The notes beneath the pieces are model-generated. The model saw only the letters and a program-made list of their open reading frames with translations. It was not told where the DNA came from and did no database searches. Shown in pieces: positions 17,019-26,309 of a stretch of DNA of 64,000 nt; position 1 is the first letter of the stretch, and every line of letters starts with the position of its first letter. Made by a program: the position numbers and the translations under genes. Origin of the DNA: G965267335 sp965267335 (GTDB lineage: Bacteria > Bacteroidota > Bacteroidia > Cytophagales > JAAEPT01); contig OZ253953.1 of assembly GCA_965267335.1 (NCBI GenBank), positions 3,844,001 through 3,908,000 of the forward strand, in the 5' to 3' direction.

Positions 17019-20000
17019 TTAGTCTTTCACAATTCTAATAGTAGATTTATCCGTTTCCGAAGAAAGTTCAAGTAAGTATACTCCGGGTGTGAGATCATTG
17101 GTAATAGTGCAGGAACCATCGCATTGACCGTCAAGAAGCTTATGCCCCATCAAATCGTAAACTTCATACGTTAACTCCTGATCAGAGACGATATGCAGCT
17201 CATCAGTAAACGGATTCGGATATGCAATTCCTGCGTCATCCGTATGATCCGCATCAAATGCAACCTTATTTCCCGGACAAACGTTTGGTTGTGACTGTAG
17301 GTAGGACCTCAACCATTGCATTGCCAACCTTTCTGTACCATTCGAATTAAGTATCCCGGAAAACTCCATCCAGGTTTGTCCCTCAACATATCCCCACAGA
17401 GTAACTCCAGCTACAGCCGGGTGTTCATAGAAGGCTGGGAATATCTGAGCATACCTATCTCTTTGCTGAGCTTCGTTACCATTACTTCCTCTAATGTCCA
17501 GCTCAGTTACATGTATTGGTAACCCGGCATTATCTAATAAATTGAGGTTACTAGTAACTTGAGCGGCACTCATATTATCTACACTAAAGGCATGTGCCTG
17601 AATACCTACCCCGTCAATTAAACCTCTGTCTTTAAGAATATTCACTATTTGAAGATGTTGATTAATTGCAGAGGTATTGTTGATGATGTTATAATCATTC
17701 AATACTAAAATTGCGTTCGGGAAATAGTCTCTTGCCTTGGCAAAAGCGTAAATGATATAATCCCAACCTGTACCATAAGGACCGTATTCAGGATGTTGTT
17801 GTAGATAAGGTATAGAGGCACCGTTGTTGGCTCCACCCAGCGCGTTCTTTACAGCTACATCAGGTGCGTGTCCAGGTAACGACTCATTTACTACATCAAT
17901 AATAGCGGTATTCGGGTAACGTTGAGCAAATAACGAATACCACTCCTCCACTTCCGCTCTTTGATCTGCAGCTGATAATCCGGCTAGCCAATTAGGTTGC
18001 TGAGACCCCCAGATAAACACATGTTGCTTGAAAGGGATATTATTTTGCTGCGCGTAGTTGTAGATCAGATCAAGGTTCCCCCAATTATAGAAGTCCCTCG
18101 AAGGCTCTACGGATCCCCATTTTCCACCGTTCTCAGGTGTCACCTGGTTCCAATAATTCCCAAAGTCCGATCTGATAGATCCCGGAACTATATTTCCTAC
18201 AAACTTAGCTTTACATGCAGCTAGTCCTTGATTACCTCCCGGTATCGCAAACTGTAGCCCTCCACAGTTCCCTTCAGCCACTCCACAACCGCAATCACCC
18301 GGAGTCGTTTTGTTCGGGTCAGTAGGACACTGATCTGAACAGTCATTGGTACCATCTCCATCGGTATCAGGACAGACGCCACCAACACCAAACTGTATAT
18401 AGCCGTTGCAGTGCATGAGTTCGCTATTGGATCCACCTCCGCATGCTCCATTGGCGTACAAGGCAGTATTTACAGCCTGATCTTCGGCCTGATAAGTAGT
18501 TCCGTCTACTTCTAAATAGTCAACCTGTACATCCAGACCAGCTGCGTCATTTGTGAAATTCAACCTGAATACTCCAGACGAAGGGCCACTATAGGAATAG
18601 ACCTGATAGGATGTGGACATAGTCCATGTAGCTACAACCGACCCGTCAATTTCCAATTCCAAAGTTTCAGTGCCGTCCGTTCCTAATGCACGAACTTCTA
18701 TGTTGTTGTTATTCGTTGGTCCGTCTCCGTTTCTAAGAATTCCAAGATCGTAAGGGATATTACCATAACTACCATAATCTCCATCTACTACTCCCTGGAT
18801 CAACATTTCACAATCATTAAGGTTGTTAACTTCCAGAAACTCGTTAACGCCTGCACGTACAACTTCCACGTGTGAAACCTGATCGGTCCAGTGATCAGCC
18901 TCATCGATTAAGTCATCTCTATGAGCCCATTGCTCTTCGATCTTCGTCCAGGTTCCTCCAAGACTACTGGCGGTCCACAGCTCCTGATGACGTGCTATAT
19001 CTTCTGTAATCAGGTAGAATTCACCATCTGCAAGGTTCTTATAGACGTGCACCGCTTCAAAGGTATTATCAGCGATTGTGCTAGGTGCTGACCATCCTGT
19101 AGGGAAGTTGGCCACACTCGTACTTCTTCTCTTTATGCTTCTTGAGCCATCCTGAGCTGAATAGAAGCAATAGACATTCACCCCGTCAGAAATACACCAG
19201 AAGTCAATTCCATCATTGAAGCCCATTGGTTGACCTGCAGTCCATCCGTTTGGGTTGCCTACATCAGAATTTGTAGAGAATGTAGCTCCCTGGCCACTTT
19301 GGTAAATCAGATACCATTGTCCTTTTGCTTCTGAATAAAATACCTGAGGTGCAGCGAAATAACCACCACCGTTCAATGAACTCAGGAAGTGGCGGGTGCT
19401 ACCATGGAAGTTATTAATGTCAGGTGAAGACACATACCCCATTCTCCAGTTGTTGGCGTCACGACCTGTGTAGAAAAGGTGATAAAGCCCATCCGAAAAT
19501 ACAATTGTCGGATCTTTTACAGCTACATCATCAAAAGCTCCCGAAGGACCATCTTCAAAAATCCTGGCACTCACTCGCCATGTTGGATTAGGATCAACAG
19601 GTTCATTATCAATCGTACAGTTGTTACTGGCAATCGTTCCGCTTCCAGTTGGAGTAGTTCCGGTATTCGATAGATATAATTTATCCAAAGAAGTACCGTC
19701 TTCCCGATAGGCTATAGTTATTGTATGGCTTCCTGCGTTTAGGTTTGAAACGGAGACTTCATCCCAGGTCCATGTGGTTGAACCGGGGGCTATGCCATTC
19801 CACATTACCCAGGCACCCCCATCTATTTGTACCCAATAAGAATCATCTGAAGGCGAAGGAGCAATAACTCTTGCCCAAAGCGTATAGTCGCCACTTTCAC
19901 TTAGATTGACATTAAAGGAAACATGACCTGCCGAATTGATTGGCGCATTGTCCGTACTGTTATTTCCGGATTGAATAGTGATATATGCCCCATTAGAAGC

Positions 20001-20474
20001 ACTTCCATCTAAACCAGTATTCCATAGCGACCCGACAGTTCCGCATTCTGCTTCTAACCAAACTTCGGTACTCGCAACAACTCCTTCTTCAACGGTAATT
20101 ACTACATCATCAGAATCAGTTGCACCATCATTATCGGTAACGGTTAATAAAATGTTGTGAGTTCCAACTGATAAGCTCAATGAAGGATTAGCACCCGTTG
20201 CTATTTGATTACCATCTTCAGTCCAAACGTAAGAAGCAATAGTTCCATCAGGATCACTACTTCCGGTACCATCTAATGCCGTAGTTTCCCCACCATTCCC
20301 ATCATCATCTATAACTGTTTGGTCAGCAACCTGCGTTAGCCACTGGCGGTTCGTTACAATTGTCAGCTGATCCACCCAGACCTGTAGGAGTATCTCCTTG
20401 GTTAGTAATGTATAATTTATCCAACTGAGCTCCATCTTCACGGTAAGCAATAGCGAGGGTATGAGTTCCTGCAC
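17019..20474 (-). CDS. C-terminal part of the frameshifted CE15-GH62-GH10 mega-enzyme: PKD, CBMs, GH62, CBM60, GH10, T9SS sorting domain
   Basis: The frame is open to 20474, but homology starts at 20324, where it continues the upstream gene after a single extra base near 20327; the first about 50 residues of the open frame are not real protein. Order, with residues counted on the rejoined 2267-residue protein: PKD about 1158-1245; CBM35/6-like about 1250-1387; GH62 arabinofuranosidase about 1407-1700 (KDPTIVFSDGLYHLFYTGRD, YFAAPQVFYSEAKGQWYLIYQ, IDFWCISDGVNVYCFY); CBM60 xylan-binding domain about 1700-1817; a calcium-binding TSP3-like segment (DTDGDGTNDCSDQCP); GH10 about 1865-2177 (DVVNES, HVTELDIRG); type A sorting domain with YPNPFTDELHIVSD and a final IRIVKD. 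Unlike the other enzymes it has no four-Cys repeats. It should remove arabinose and cut the xylan backbone. Confidence 0.85.
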   Translation of the reverse strand: MQELIPSLLLTVKMELSWINYTLLTKEILLQVWVDQLTIVTNRQWLTQVADQTVIDDDGNGGETTALDGTGSSDPDGTIASYVWTEDGNQIATGANPSLSLSVGTHNILLTVTDNDGATDSDDVVITVEEGVVASTEVWLEAECGTVGSLWNTGLDGSASNGAYITIQSGNNSTDNAPINSAGHVSFNVNLSESGDYTLWARVIAPSPSDDSYWVQIDGGAWVMWNGIAPGSTTWTWDEVSVSNLNAGSHTITIAYREDGTSLDKLYLSNTGTTPTGSGTIASNNCTIDNEPVDPNPTWRVSARIFEDGPSGAFDDVAVKDPTIVFSDGLYHLFYTGRDANNWRMGYVSSPDINNFHGSTRHFLSSLNGGGYFAAPQVFYSEAKGQWYLIYQSGQGATFSTNSDVGNPNGWTAGQPMGFNDGIDFWCISDGVNVYCFYSAQDGSRSIKRRSTSVANFPTGWSAPSTIADNTFEAVHVYKNLADGEFYLITEDIARHQELWTASSLGGTWTKIEEQWAHRDDLIDEADHWTDQVSHVEVVRAGVNEFLEVNNLNDCEMLIQGVVDGDYGSYGNIPYDLGILRNGDGPTNNNNIEVRALGTDGTETLELEIDGSVVATWTMSTSYQVYSYSGPSSGVFRLNFTNDAAGLDVQVDYLEVDGTTYQAEDQAVNTALYANGACGGGSNSELMHCNGYIQFGVGGVCPDTDGDGTNDCSDQCPTDPNKTTPGDCGCGVAEGNCGGLQFAIPGGNQGLAACKAKFVGNIVPGSIRSDFGNYWNQVTPENGGKWGSVEPSRDFYNWGNLDLIYNYAQQNNIPFKQHVFIWGSQQPNWLAGLSAADQRAEVEEWYSLFAQRYPNTAIIDVVNESLPGHAPDVAVKNALGGANNGASIPYLQQHPEYGPYGTGWDYIIYAFAKARDYFPNAILVLNDYNIINNTSAINQHLQIVNILKDRGLIDGVGIQAHAFSVDNMSAAQVTSNLNLLDNAGLPIHVTELDIRGSNGNEAQQRDRYAQIFPAFYEHPAVAGVTLWGYVEGQTWMEFSGILNSNGTERLAMQWLRSYLQSQPNVCPGNKVAFDADHTDDAGIAYPNPFTDELHIVSDQELTYEVYDLMGHKLLDGQCDGSCTITNDLTPGVYLLELSSETDKSTIRIVKD

Positions 20475-23400
20475 TAAGAGTATATGATTGTACCTCTTCC
20501 CAGGTCCAGTTTGTAAAAGGACCTACGTTGTTCCATAGGTACCATGCCCCTCCATCTATTTGAACCCAATATGAGTCATCTGTTGGGCTTGGCATAATAA
20601 CTCTTGCCCATAGACTGTAATCACCACTCTCTGCTACATCAAAACTAAAGCTAATTTGGCTCGCTGATCCTGTCGGAGCATTGGCAGTACTGTTATTACC
20701 TGATTGGATAGTAACGTAATCTCCATTAGAGGCTGCTGCATCAGTATTAGTGTTCCATAACGAACCCACAGTTCCACATTCTCCTTCCAGCCAAACTCCG
20801 GTACTGCCTGTAGGGCCTGGATTTACCATAATAATTACATTGTCAATATCGGTAGCCCCGTCATCATCTGTAACAGTAAGTGTGACGTCATGCGTACCTA
20901 CTGAAAAGCTTACTGAAGGATTAACTCCGGTGGCGATTTGATTACCACTCTCTATCCACACATAAGAAGAAATAGTTCCGTCAGGGTCATTGCTTGCTGA
21001 TCCATTCAACACCACTGTCTCGCTCCCGCTGTTATCAGTATCGGTCACCGTTTGGTCTGAACCTGCATTAGCTAGCGGTGCCTGATTAGGCGCTTCTTCA
21101 ACAGTAATTGTTACATTATCGGTATCCGTTGCACCATCATCATCAGTCACGGTCAAAGTAATTGTATGAACTCCTAGCACAAGACTTAAGGATGGATTAG
21201 CTCCTGTAGCTATTTGATTACCACCTTCTGTCCATATATAAGATGCGATAGTTCCATCTGGATCACTACTTCCGGTACCATCCAAAGTTGTGGTTTCCCC
21301 TCCATTGCCGTCATCATCAATTACTGTTTGATCAGTACCAGCATTGGCAACCGGCACCTGATTGGGAGCCTCCTCAACGGTAATAACAACATTGTCTGTA
21401 GCTGTAGCTCCATCGTTATCAGTAACCGTCAGAGTAATTGTATGAACTCCTAGCGCAAGACTTAAAGATGGATTAGCTCCGGTTGCTATTTGATTACCAC
21501 CTTCCATCCAAACATAGGAGGCGATTGTACCGTCAGGATCACTACTTGCAGTACCATCCAAGGTTGTTGTTTCTCCTCCATTGCCGTCATCATCAATAAC
21601 AGTTTGGTCAGAACCTGCATTAGCAACCGGTGGTTCATTAACCGAACAACCTGAAGATGCTCCCCCTACTCCTGCTGGCGTAGTACCGGAATTTGTTATA
21701 TAAAGTTTATCTAACTGCGCACCATCTTCACGATAGGCTATAGTAATCATATGGCTTCCAGAACCAAGAGAATATGTATCGATATCATCCCAGGTCCATG
21801 AAGTTGAACCAGGCGCAATGTTGTTCCACATCATCCAGGTTCCACCATCTACTTGTATCCAGTAAGAATCATCCGTTGGTGTAGGGGCAATTACTCTGGC
21901 CCATAGGGTATAATCATCAGCATCGCTTAAATCTACATTGAATGTAATATGGCCCGATGCATCAGATGGCGCACTTGCCGTACTATTGTTGCCGGCCTGA
22001 ACAGTCACATAATCACCATTTGAAGCAGTAGCATCTGCAGTAGTATTCCATAATGAGCCAACTGCACCACATTCCGCTTCTAACCAGATATCGGTATTCT
22101 CTACAATACTTGTAGCAGTAAAAGAAACATAGTTTAGGTTGATATAATCTACATCACCCAATGAAATTCTCATCACCTGTTCGCCTGCATTGAGTGACAC
22201 ATCCTCAACAGTAACAGTTGTCCAGGTTTGCCAACCTCCTGTATTTGGAATAGTTATATCTCCGGCAACTACATTGTCATTCATTTCGATATTTGCGATC
22301 CTTCCGTCACCATTACAAGCTACTCTTAGGTCAATATCATATGTACCTGTATTGGCAACATCCAATGTATACTCCAGCCATTCATCAGCCGTAAACCAGC
22401 CAATATTATAGCCACCACCGACATCGGTAGATTCTTCAAAATCTACATTCGTCTCAGCTCTGAAATTAACACCCGATTCTGTACCAGGGGTATCATCAAA
22501 ATATGCTAATCCACTACTGCCCAAATCAAACTCTTCTGCTTGAATGGTTCCCGGAATCGAATGTGGTGTGCCATTAAATGGACTTTGAGGAGTTGGGTCT
22601 TCAATTGAAATGACAGGCGTACTCCAATTGACATAAGATTGCCAGTTGTAATCAAAATCTGTCCGTGTTGGCTGGATTCTGATAGTTGTATTTACATTGG
22701 TATTATTACGAAGAAACTTGTTTACAAAAGCTGTTACGGAGTTATTCTGACTTGTAGCCGCTTGACAATGGTTATGCCCACCGGTAAAATCAAACCCAAA
22801 TCTGTCCTCCACTCCCATCGCTTTCCATACTTCAAGAGCAGCCATACAAGATTTGAATCCGGATTCGTCTCCCAACCAATCTCCAAACGTAGGGTTGCCC
22901 AGCGTTACAAAAGCTCGCGGTGCTATCATCGCAATTAATTCATGATGATCATGTGGCAGGTTATAAGGATTTTGACCCAGCATACTTTGCATAAACCAGC
23001 TGCCATTAGTATTGTTTATTTTCTCGACATTAATTCCGGTTCTGTTGGTAAAGTCTTGAGAAGTTCTCCATGAATTGATACCTCCTCCACCGGACTCCTG
23101 TGCAATAGTTAGTGCAATACGCTCATCAAAAGCACCAGCAAACAGTGCCATTTTTCCAGCATATGAGCAACCGGAAACACCAATTCTACTCATATCAAGA
23201 TTAAGTTGATCAGCAACAATTTCCAATCCATCAATTAACCTACTCACCCCCCAGGACCAGGCACTATATTGACCGTTTGCAGTCAAACCTGGATACATCC
23301 TATAAAACGGATCATTTGAACTTTTTCCATTATAGGTAGTCACTTGATTATGGATGAACGGCACCTGTACAATCCCGCTAAATAAGGACGAAGACAAAGA

Positions 23401-23820
23401 ACCTGTACCACTGTTCATTCCAATGATTATAGGGTGAGGTCCATTGCCCGAAGGAATGCTAAAGTTAGAAGTCAACGTTACTGTTTGCCCATTTTCGTTA
23501 ACGGTGACAGTCAGAGTTCCTCCTGAATAACTAGCGGTAATATTGGAGGGAGGGGCAGGCTTTACACCTATCTCATATTGCTGAATATCAGCTTTGATTT
23601 CATTTCTTCGACAAGTCCAATCATCGAAGCTTGACACCGTCCCTCCTCCGGTAAACTCGAAAGGGTTAGGAAAACCAGGGTTGTTTGATAATCCTCCCGG
23701 ACTTACTGAGCAACCAGAACCCCGGTTCTCGATATCAAAGACAAGTGGCACCTGAGCGACTGCACCAGATACCATTAACACGATCATACAGATCGCAGGT
23801 AAGGTAAATTTTAGTTTCAT
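20323..23820 (-). CDS. N-terminal part of the CE15-GH62-GH10 mega-enzyme: glucuronoyl esterase, CBMs, PKD domains (ends at an apparent frameshift)
   Basis: 1165 residues. Signal peptide 1-22; CE15 glucuronoyl methylesterase about 25-400 with the nucleophile Ser in GVSGCSYAGK, acidic QESGGGG and the His motif GGHNHC; CBM6 about 420-573 (IPGTIQAEEFDLG); CBM35/6-like 575-717 (WLEAECGAVGSLWN); three PKD domains 727-1000; a second CBM35/6-like about 1005-1155. Translation stops at NEPPVANAGC, exactly where paralogous PKD units read VANAGSDQTVIDDD. CE15 enzymes cut ester links between lignin and glucuronic acid on xylan, which fits the GH62 and GH10 domains that follow. A sigma-3 type promoter lies at 24035-24061 with a leader of about 210 bases. 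Confidence 0.88.
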   Translation of the reverse strand: MKLKFTLPAICMIVLMVSGAVAQVPLVFDIENRGSGCSVSPGGLSNNPGFPNPFEFTGGGTVSSFDDWTCRRNEIKADIQQYEIGVKPAPPSNITASYSGGTLTVTVNENGQTVTLTSNFSIPSGNGPHPIIIGMNSGTGSLSSSLFSGIVQVPFIHNQVTTYNGKSSNDPFYRMYPGLTANGQYSAWSWGVSRLIDGLEIVADQLNLDMSRIGVSGCSYAGKMALFAGAFDERIALTIAQESGGGGINSWRTSQDFTNRTGINVEKINNTNGSWFMQSMLGQNPYNLPHDHHELIAMIAPRAFVTLGNPTFGDWLGDESGFKSCMAALEVWKAMGVEDRFGFDFTGGHNHCQAATSQNNSVTAFVNKFLRNNTNVNTTIRIQPTRTDFDYNWQSYVNWSTPVISIEDPTPQSPFNGTPHSIPGTIQAEEFDLGSSGLAYFDDTPGTESGVNFRAETNVDFEESTDVGGGYNIGWFTADEWLEYTLDVANTGTYDIDLRVACNGDGRIANIEMNDNVVAGDITIPNTGGWQTWTTVTVEDVSLNAGEQVMRISLGDVDYINLNYVSFTATSIVENTDIWLEAECGAVGSLWNTTADATASNGDYVTVQAGNNSTASAPSDASGHITFNVDLSDADDYTLWARVIAPTPTDDSYWIQVDGGTWMMWNNIAPGSTSWTWDDIDTYSLGSGSHMITIAYREDGAQLDKLYITNSGTTPAGVGGASSGCSVNEPPVANAGSDQTVIDDDGNGGETTTLDGTASSDPDGTIASYVWMEGGNQIATGANPSLSLALGVHTITLTVTDNDGATATDNVVITVEEAPNQVPVANAGTDQTVIDDDGNGGETTTLDGTGSSDPDGTIASYIWTEGGNQIATGANPSLSLVLGVHTITLTVTDDDGATDTDNVTITVEEAPNQAPLANAGSDQTVTDTDNSGSETVVLNGSASNDPDGTISSYVWIESGNQIATGVNPSVSFSVGTHDVTLTVTDDDGATDIDNVIIMVNPGPTGSTGVWLEGECGTVGSLWNTNTDAAASNGDYVTIQSGNNSTANAPTGSASQISFSFDVAESGDYSLWARVIMPSPTDDSYWVQIDGGAWYLWNNVGPFTNWTWEEVQSYTLSAGTHTLAIAYREDGAQLDKLYITNQGDTPTGLGGSADNCNEPPVANAGC

Positions 23821-24034
23821 CTTGGTAAGTATTTAAAGTAAACATGTGTTACAAAACACCTTACCAAAGTATTTCAGAATCACTAAGGCATTGATCTGAC
23901 GGCATAATCTACCCGTCTTTCTATCCTCCCGGAAGAAAAGGCGACAAACATTTTCACTCAATAAGTTTTGTAGATTTCAGATTCCAATGATTATTCTGGT
24001 TGAATTATATACTTCGGTTATAAGGTTTGTGACT

Positions 24035-24061
24035 AAACAACCGGAAGAGAGAAAAGTAAAC
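24035..24061 (-). promoter_or_regulatory. Sigma-3 type promoter of the CE15-GH62-GH10 gene
   Basis: Minus strand: GTTTAC at 24061-24056, followed by TTTT, 15 bases in total, then TTGTTT at 24040-24035. The sigma-3 gene and the GH30-GH10 gene have the same elements at the same distance, and the flank CCT before GTTTAC is shared with 44076. Confidence 0.7.
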
Positions 24062-24111
24062 AGGAAAGTAAATAAATAATTTTGCTTTTTATGACCCATG
24101 TAAAATGAAAA

Positions 24112-24137
24112 TGAGGATACAGACAAGCACATCCTCA
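24112..24137 (-). terminator. Terminator of the GH5-type gene
   Basis: On the minus strand TGAGGAT pairs with ATCCTCA (24131-24137 with 24112-24118) and is followed by TTTTCATTTT, 25 bases past the stop at 24162. Confidence 0.65.
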
Positions 24138-24161
24138 AGTTCTATCGCGGTTACTGGTAAG

Positions 24162-26150
24162 CTATAGTTTCGTAATCTTATAAACTTGTCCCTCAGCTTT
24201 AATGAGATACAGGCCACTAGGTATGTTCTTCATTTCAATAGTGTTTCCGGAGCCGCTCATGATTTTTTGCCCGGTCATTGTATAAAGAGACCAGTCAACT
24301 GATATGCTGAGATAGACATTCTCCTCAGTTGGATTAGGGTAAATAGCAACCCCGGAAGATTGCCCCTGATCCACCGAGGTTACACAATCATTTGCATCGG
24401 TAATTGGTGTAATACCGGTGTTTCCTCCTGAACATACACCACATACATCTTCAGAAGCAGTTCCATTTACATCACCATTGCAATCTGTACAACTTTCATT
24501 AGGAGTATTACCCGTATTGCCTCCCGAACAGATGCCACAAGCGTCTACCGAAGCCGTACCATTTACATCACCATTGCAATCGGTACAGCTTTCATTAGGA
24601 GTGTTACCCGTATTGCCTCCTGAACAGACCCCGCAAGCGTCTATACTGGCTGTTCCATTTGCATCCCCGTTGCAGTCCAACGGATAAGTGACACTTATAG
24701 TAATTGAATCTGAAGTAGTGTTTAAGTCATGATTATCGGTAGCTACAGCTTTAATTACGTATGTTCCTGTATCACTTACATTCCAGCTAATGGAATATGG
24801 CGAACTAGCGTCTGTACCAATTGACATACCGTTTGCAAAAAACTCTACCTGAGTGATTGTACCATCAGAATCAGACGCATCAGCAGAAACCGTAATATCC
24901 ACCGGAGCCTCAAAAGTTGAAGAATGAGATGGTGAAGTCAAGCTGACTGTAGGAGGTACACTACCGCATCCATTGGTGAAATCAAGAGTCAAATCAGAGG
25001 AATGATCGGCATACATGGCTTGCAGAGCCGGATTTATATCAGCCCATAAGGTCGATTCGTTGTATTGCCATCCCCAACCACCAAAGTAGCCCCGATGATA
25101 TAATTCATCGAATAGGTCATTAGCCAAAACTCCATAGGTATCTTCTACATGAAACTCCGCAACCATCAATTCTTTATCCAAATTCCAATAGCTTTTGTCA
25201 TTATGAAAGGGCGATAAAGCTGTTCCAGCCCAACTATAGTAATGTACCTGATAAAAATCCAAAGTACCATCACTATCACCCCCAGCAGCAATCAATCGAT
25301 CATCACGATAATAATTCATCTCATCCGTTCCTGTGAGTATGTCGGTCAGTGCCCGAAAAGACCAGGAACCGTTCGTAACGGGATTTTCAGAATCGAGTCG
25401 ATGAATAGCACCTGTCACCATATTCACGAAACGTTGAACATCGTACATATCAACTCTGGTTGGTGTCCAACCGAATTCATTTGTCATCCCCTCAGGTTCA
25501 TTGAAGATTTCCCAACACAACAAAGCCGGGTGATCCTTTATCGCATTGACCATGGGAGTCAAAGCATTGTCTATATAGCTTTGAATATTAGTGGCACTGG
25601 TAAGTAGGTTTTTATTTGCATTGGCATCCATTTCCCATTGATTTTGCAGCATATCAAATGAAAACAAACAGATGTCGATCGCTATATCTCGTTCCTCGGC
25701 AGCATCCAGGACCAGTAGGATATCCGAAATCACATCAGTTCCTAATCCAGACACATATCCGGTACCATCAATAATAGGAGTAAAACTAATGTTTGTATGT
25801 AGCCACCACCTCATAGAATTCCCGCCTGCTGCTTTCACATCATCAAACATATTTTCGAAATAGGTGATGTCCATCTCGCTATTCCCCACATCCCTACCAA
25901 ATTTATTCCAGGCTATATTGGCACCACTAAGCCACAAATCCTGGCAATTGAAGTTGTACAGCGTTGGTGTCGCTCCGGTACTCTGGTTCGCTCCGGGATT
26001 TTTTTTCTTGTGGAGGCTATCCAGCTCTCTGTACCTATCATCATGTTGCCAATGCCAGTCGTTAAGGTCCTTACGATAGTAGTTTTGACTAAAACCACTT
26101 ACCTGTAAAAAGAGTAACAGTAGTAATATATAGAATTGATTCACTCTCAT
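24162..26150 (-). CDS. GH5-like (clan GH-A) glycoside hydrolase with Ig-like domain, Cys repeats and T9SS sorting domain
   Basis: 662 residues from ATG 26150; an in-frame GTG at 26171 would add 7 residues but spoils the signal peptide MRVNQFYILLLLLFLQVSGFSQ. The (beta/alpha)8 domain spans about 55-395, with LSGANIAWNKFGRD at the start, the acid/base Glu near 215 in CWEIFNEPEG and the nucleophile Glu near 331 in LMVAEFH. This resembles GH5 endo-beta-mannanase/cellulase families; the subfamily and substrate are not certain. An Ig-like Big_7-type domain about 397-485, three 32-residue Cys repeats and a type A sorting domain follow. The promoter is unclear: CCGTCTC at 26187-26193 resembles the sigma-2 -10 but has no good -35. 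Confidence 0.82.
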   Translation of the reverse strand: MRVNQFYILLLLLFLQVSGFSQNYYRKDLNDWHWQHDDRYRELDSLHKKKNPGANQSTGATPTLYNFNCQDLWLSGANIAWNKFGRDVGNSEMDITYFENMFDDVKAAGGNSMRWWLHTNISFTPIIDGTGYVSGLGTDVISDILLVLDAAEERDIAIDICLFSFDMLQNQWEMDANANKNLLTSATNIQSYIDNALTPMVNAIKDHPALLCWEIFNEPEGMTNEFGWTPTRVDMYDVQRFVNMVTGAIHRLDSENPVTNGSWSFRALTDILTGTDEMNYYRDDRLIAAGGDSDGTLDFYQVHYYSWAGTALSPFHNDKSYWNLDKELMVAEFHVEDTYGVLANDLFDELYHRGYFGGWGWQYNESTLWADINPALQAMYADHSSDLTLDFTNGCGSVPPTVSLTSPSHSSTFEAPVDITVSADASDSDGTITQVEFFANGMSIGTDASSPYSISWNVSDTGTYVIKAVATDNHDLNTTSDSITISVTYPLDCNGDANGTASIDACGVCSGGNTGNTPNESCTDCNGDVNGTASVDACGICSGGNTGNTPNESCTDCNGDVNGTASEDVCGVCSGGNTGITPITDANDCVTSVDQGQSSGVAIYPNPTEENVYLSISVDWSLYTMTGQKIMSGSGNTIEMKNIPSGLYLIKAEGQVYKITKL
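24384..24677 (-). repeat. Three tandem coding Cys repeats
   Basis: Three units of the form DCNGDVNGTASVDAC then GICSGGNTGNTPNESCT (32 residues, the last extended to 34). The first two are nearly identical in DNA over 96 bases. Confidence 0.9.
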
Positions 26151-26263
26151 TTTGTTGAGTTTGCCAATCACACTTAGGCACTGGATGAGACGGTTACTTA
26201 AAATTACTGAACTCTGTTGACAAAAGAACTAGCGGAAAAAACGTATTTATTTAAAATACACAA

Positions 26264-26290
26264 TAAAAAAGGGCGCCAAATGCGCCCTTT
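26264..26290 (-). terminator. Rho-independent terminator of the PL1 gene
   Basis: On the minus strand AAAGGGCGC pairs with GCGCCCTTT around a 5-base loop (26268-26290) and runs into TTTTTT, about 20 bases past the stop at 26310. Confidence 0.9.
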
Positions 26291-26309
26291 CAAGAGATTA
26301 AATTATTTG

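Larger units (their letters stand above)
23821..24161. other. 341-base intergenic region
   Basis: Holds the leader of the CE15 gene (TACTTACCAAG directly before ATG 23820), its sigma-3 type promoter at 24035-24061 and the terminator of the upstream GH5 gene at 24112-24137. I see no gene. The A/T-rich 24060-24100 stretch has no clear structure. Confidence 0.6.

Noticed and set aside
20323..20330. Programmed frameshift in the CE15-GH62-GH10 gene
   Set aside because: There is no slippery heptamer, and comparison with paralogous PKD units shows a simple one-base insertion, more like an error or mutation.
23838..23843. GTTTAC on the minus strand just before ATG 23820 as a promoter
   Set aside because: No matching -10 lies at 15 bases, and it is too close to the start codon; the site at 24035-24061 fits fully.
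26187..26214. CCGTCTC with GAGTTC 15 bases upstream as a sigma-2 promoter for the GH5-type gene
   Set aside because: Only three of six -35 positions match; it may be real but is not better than chance from this evidence.
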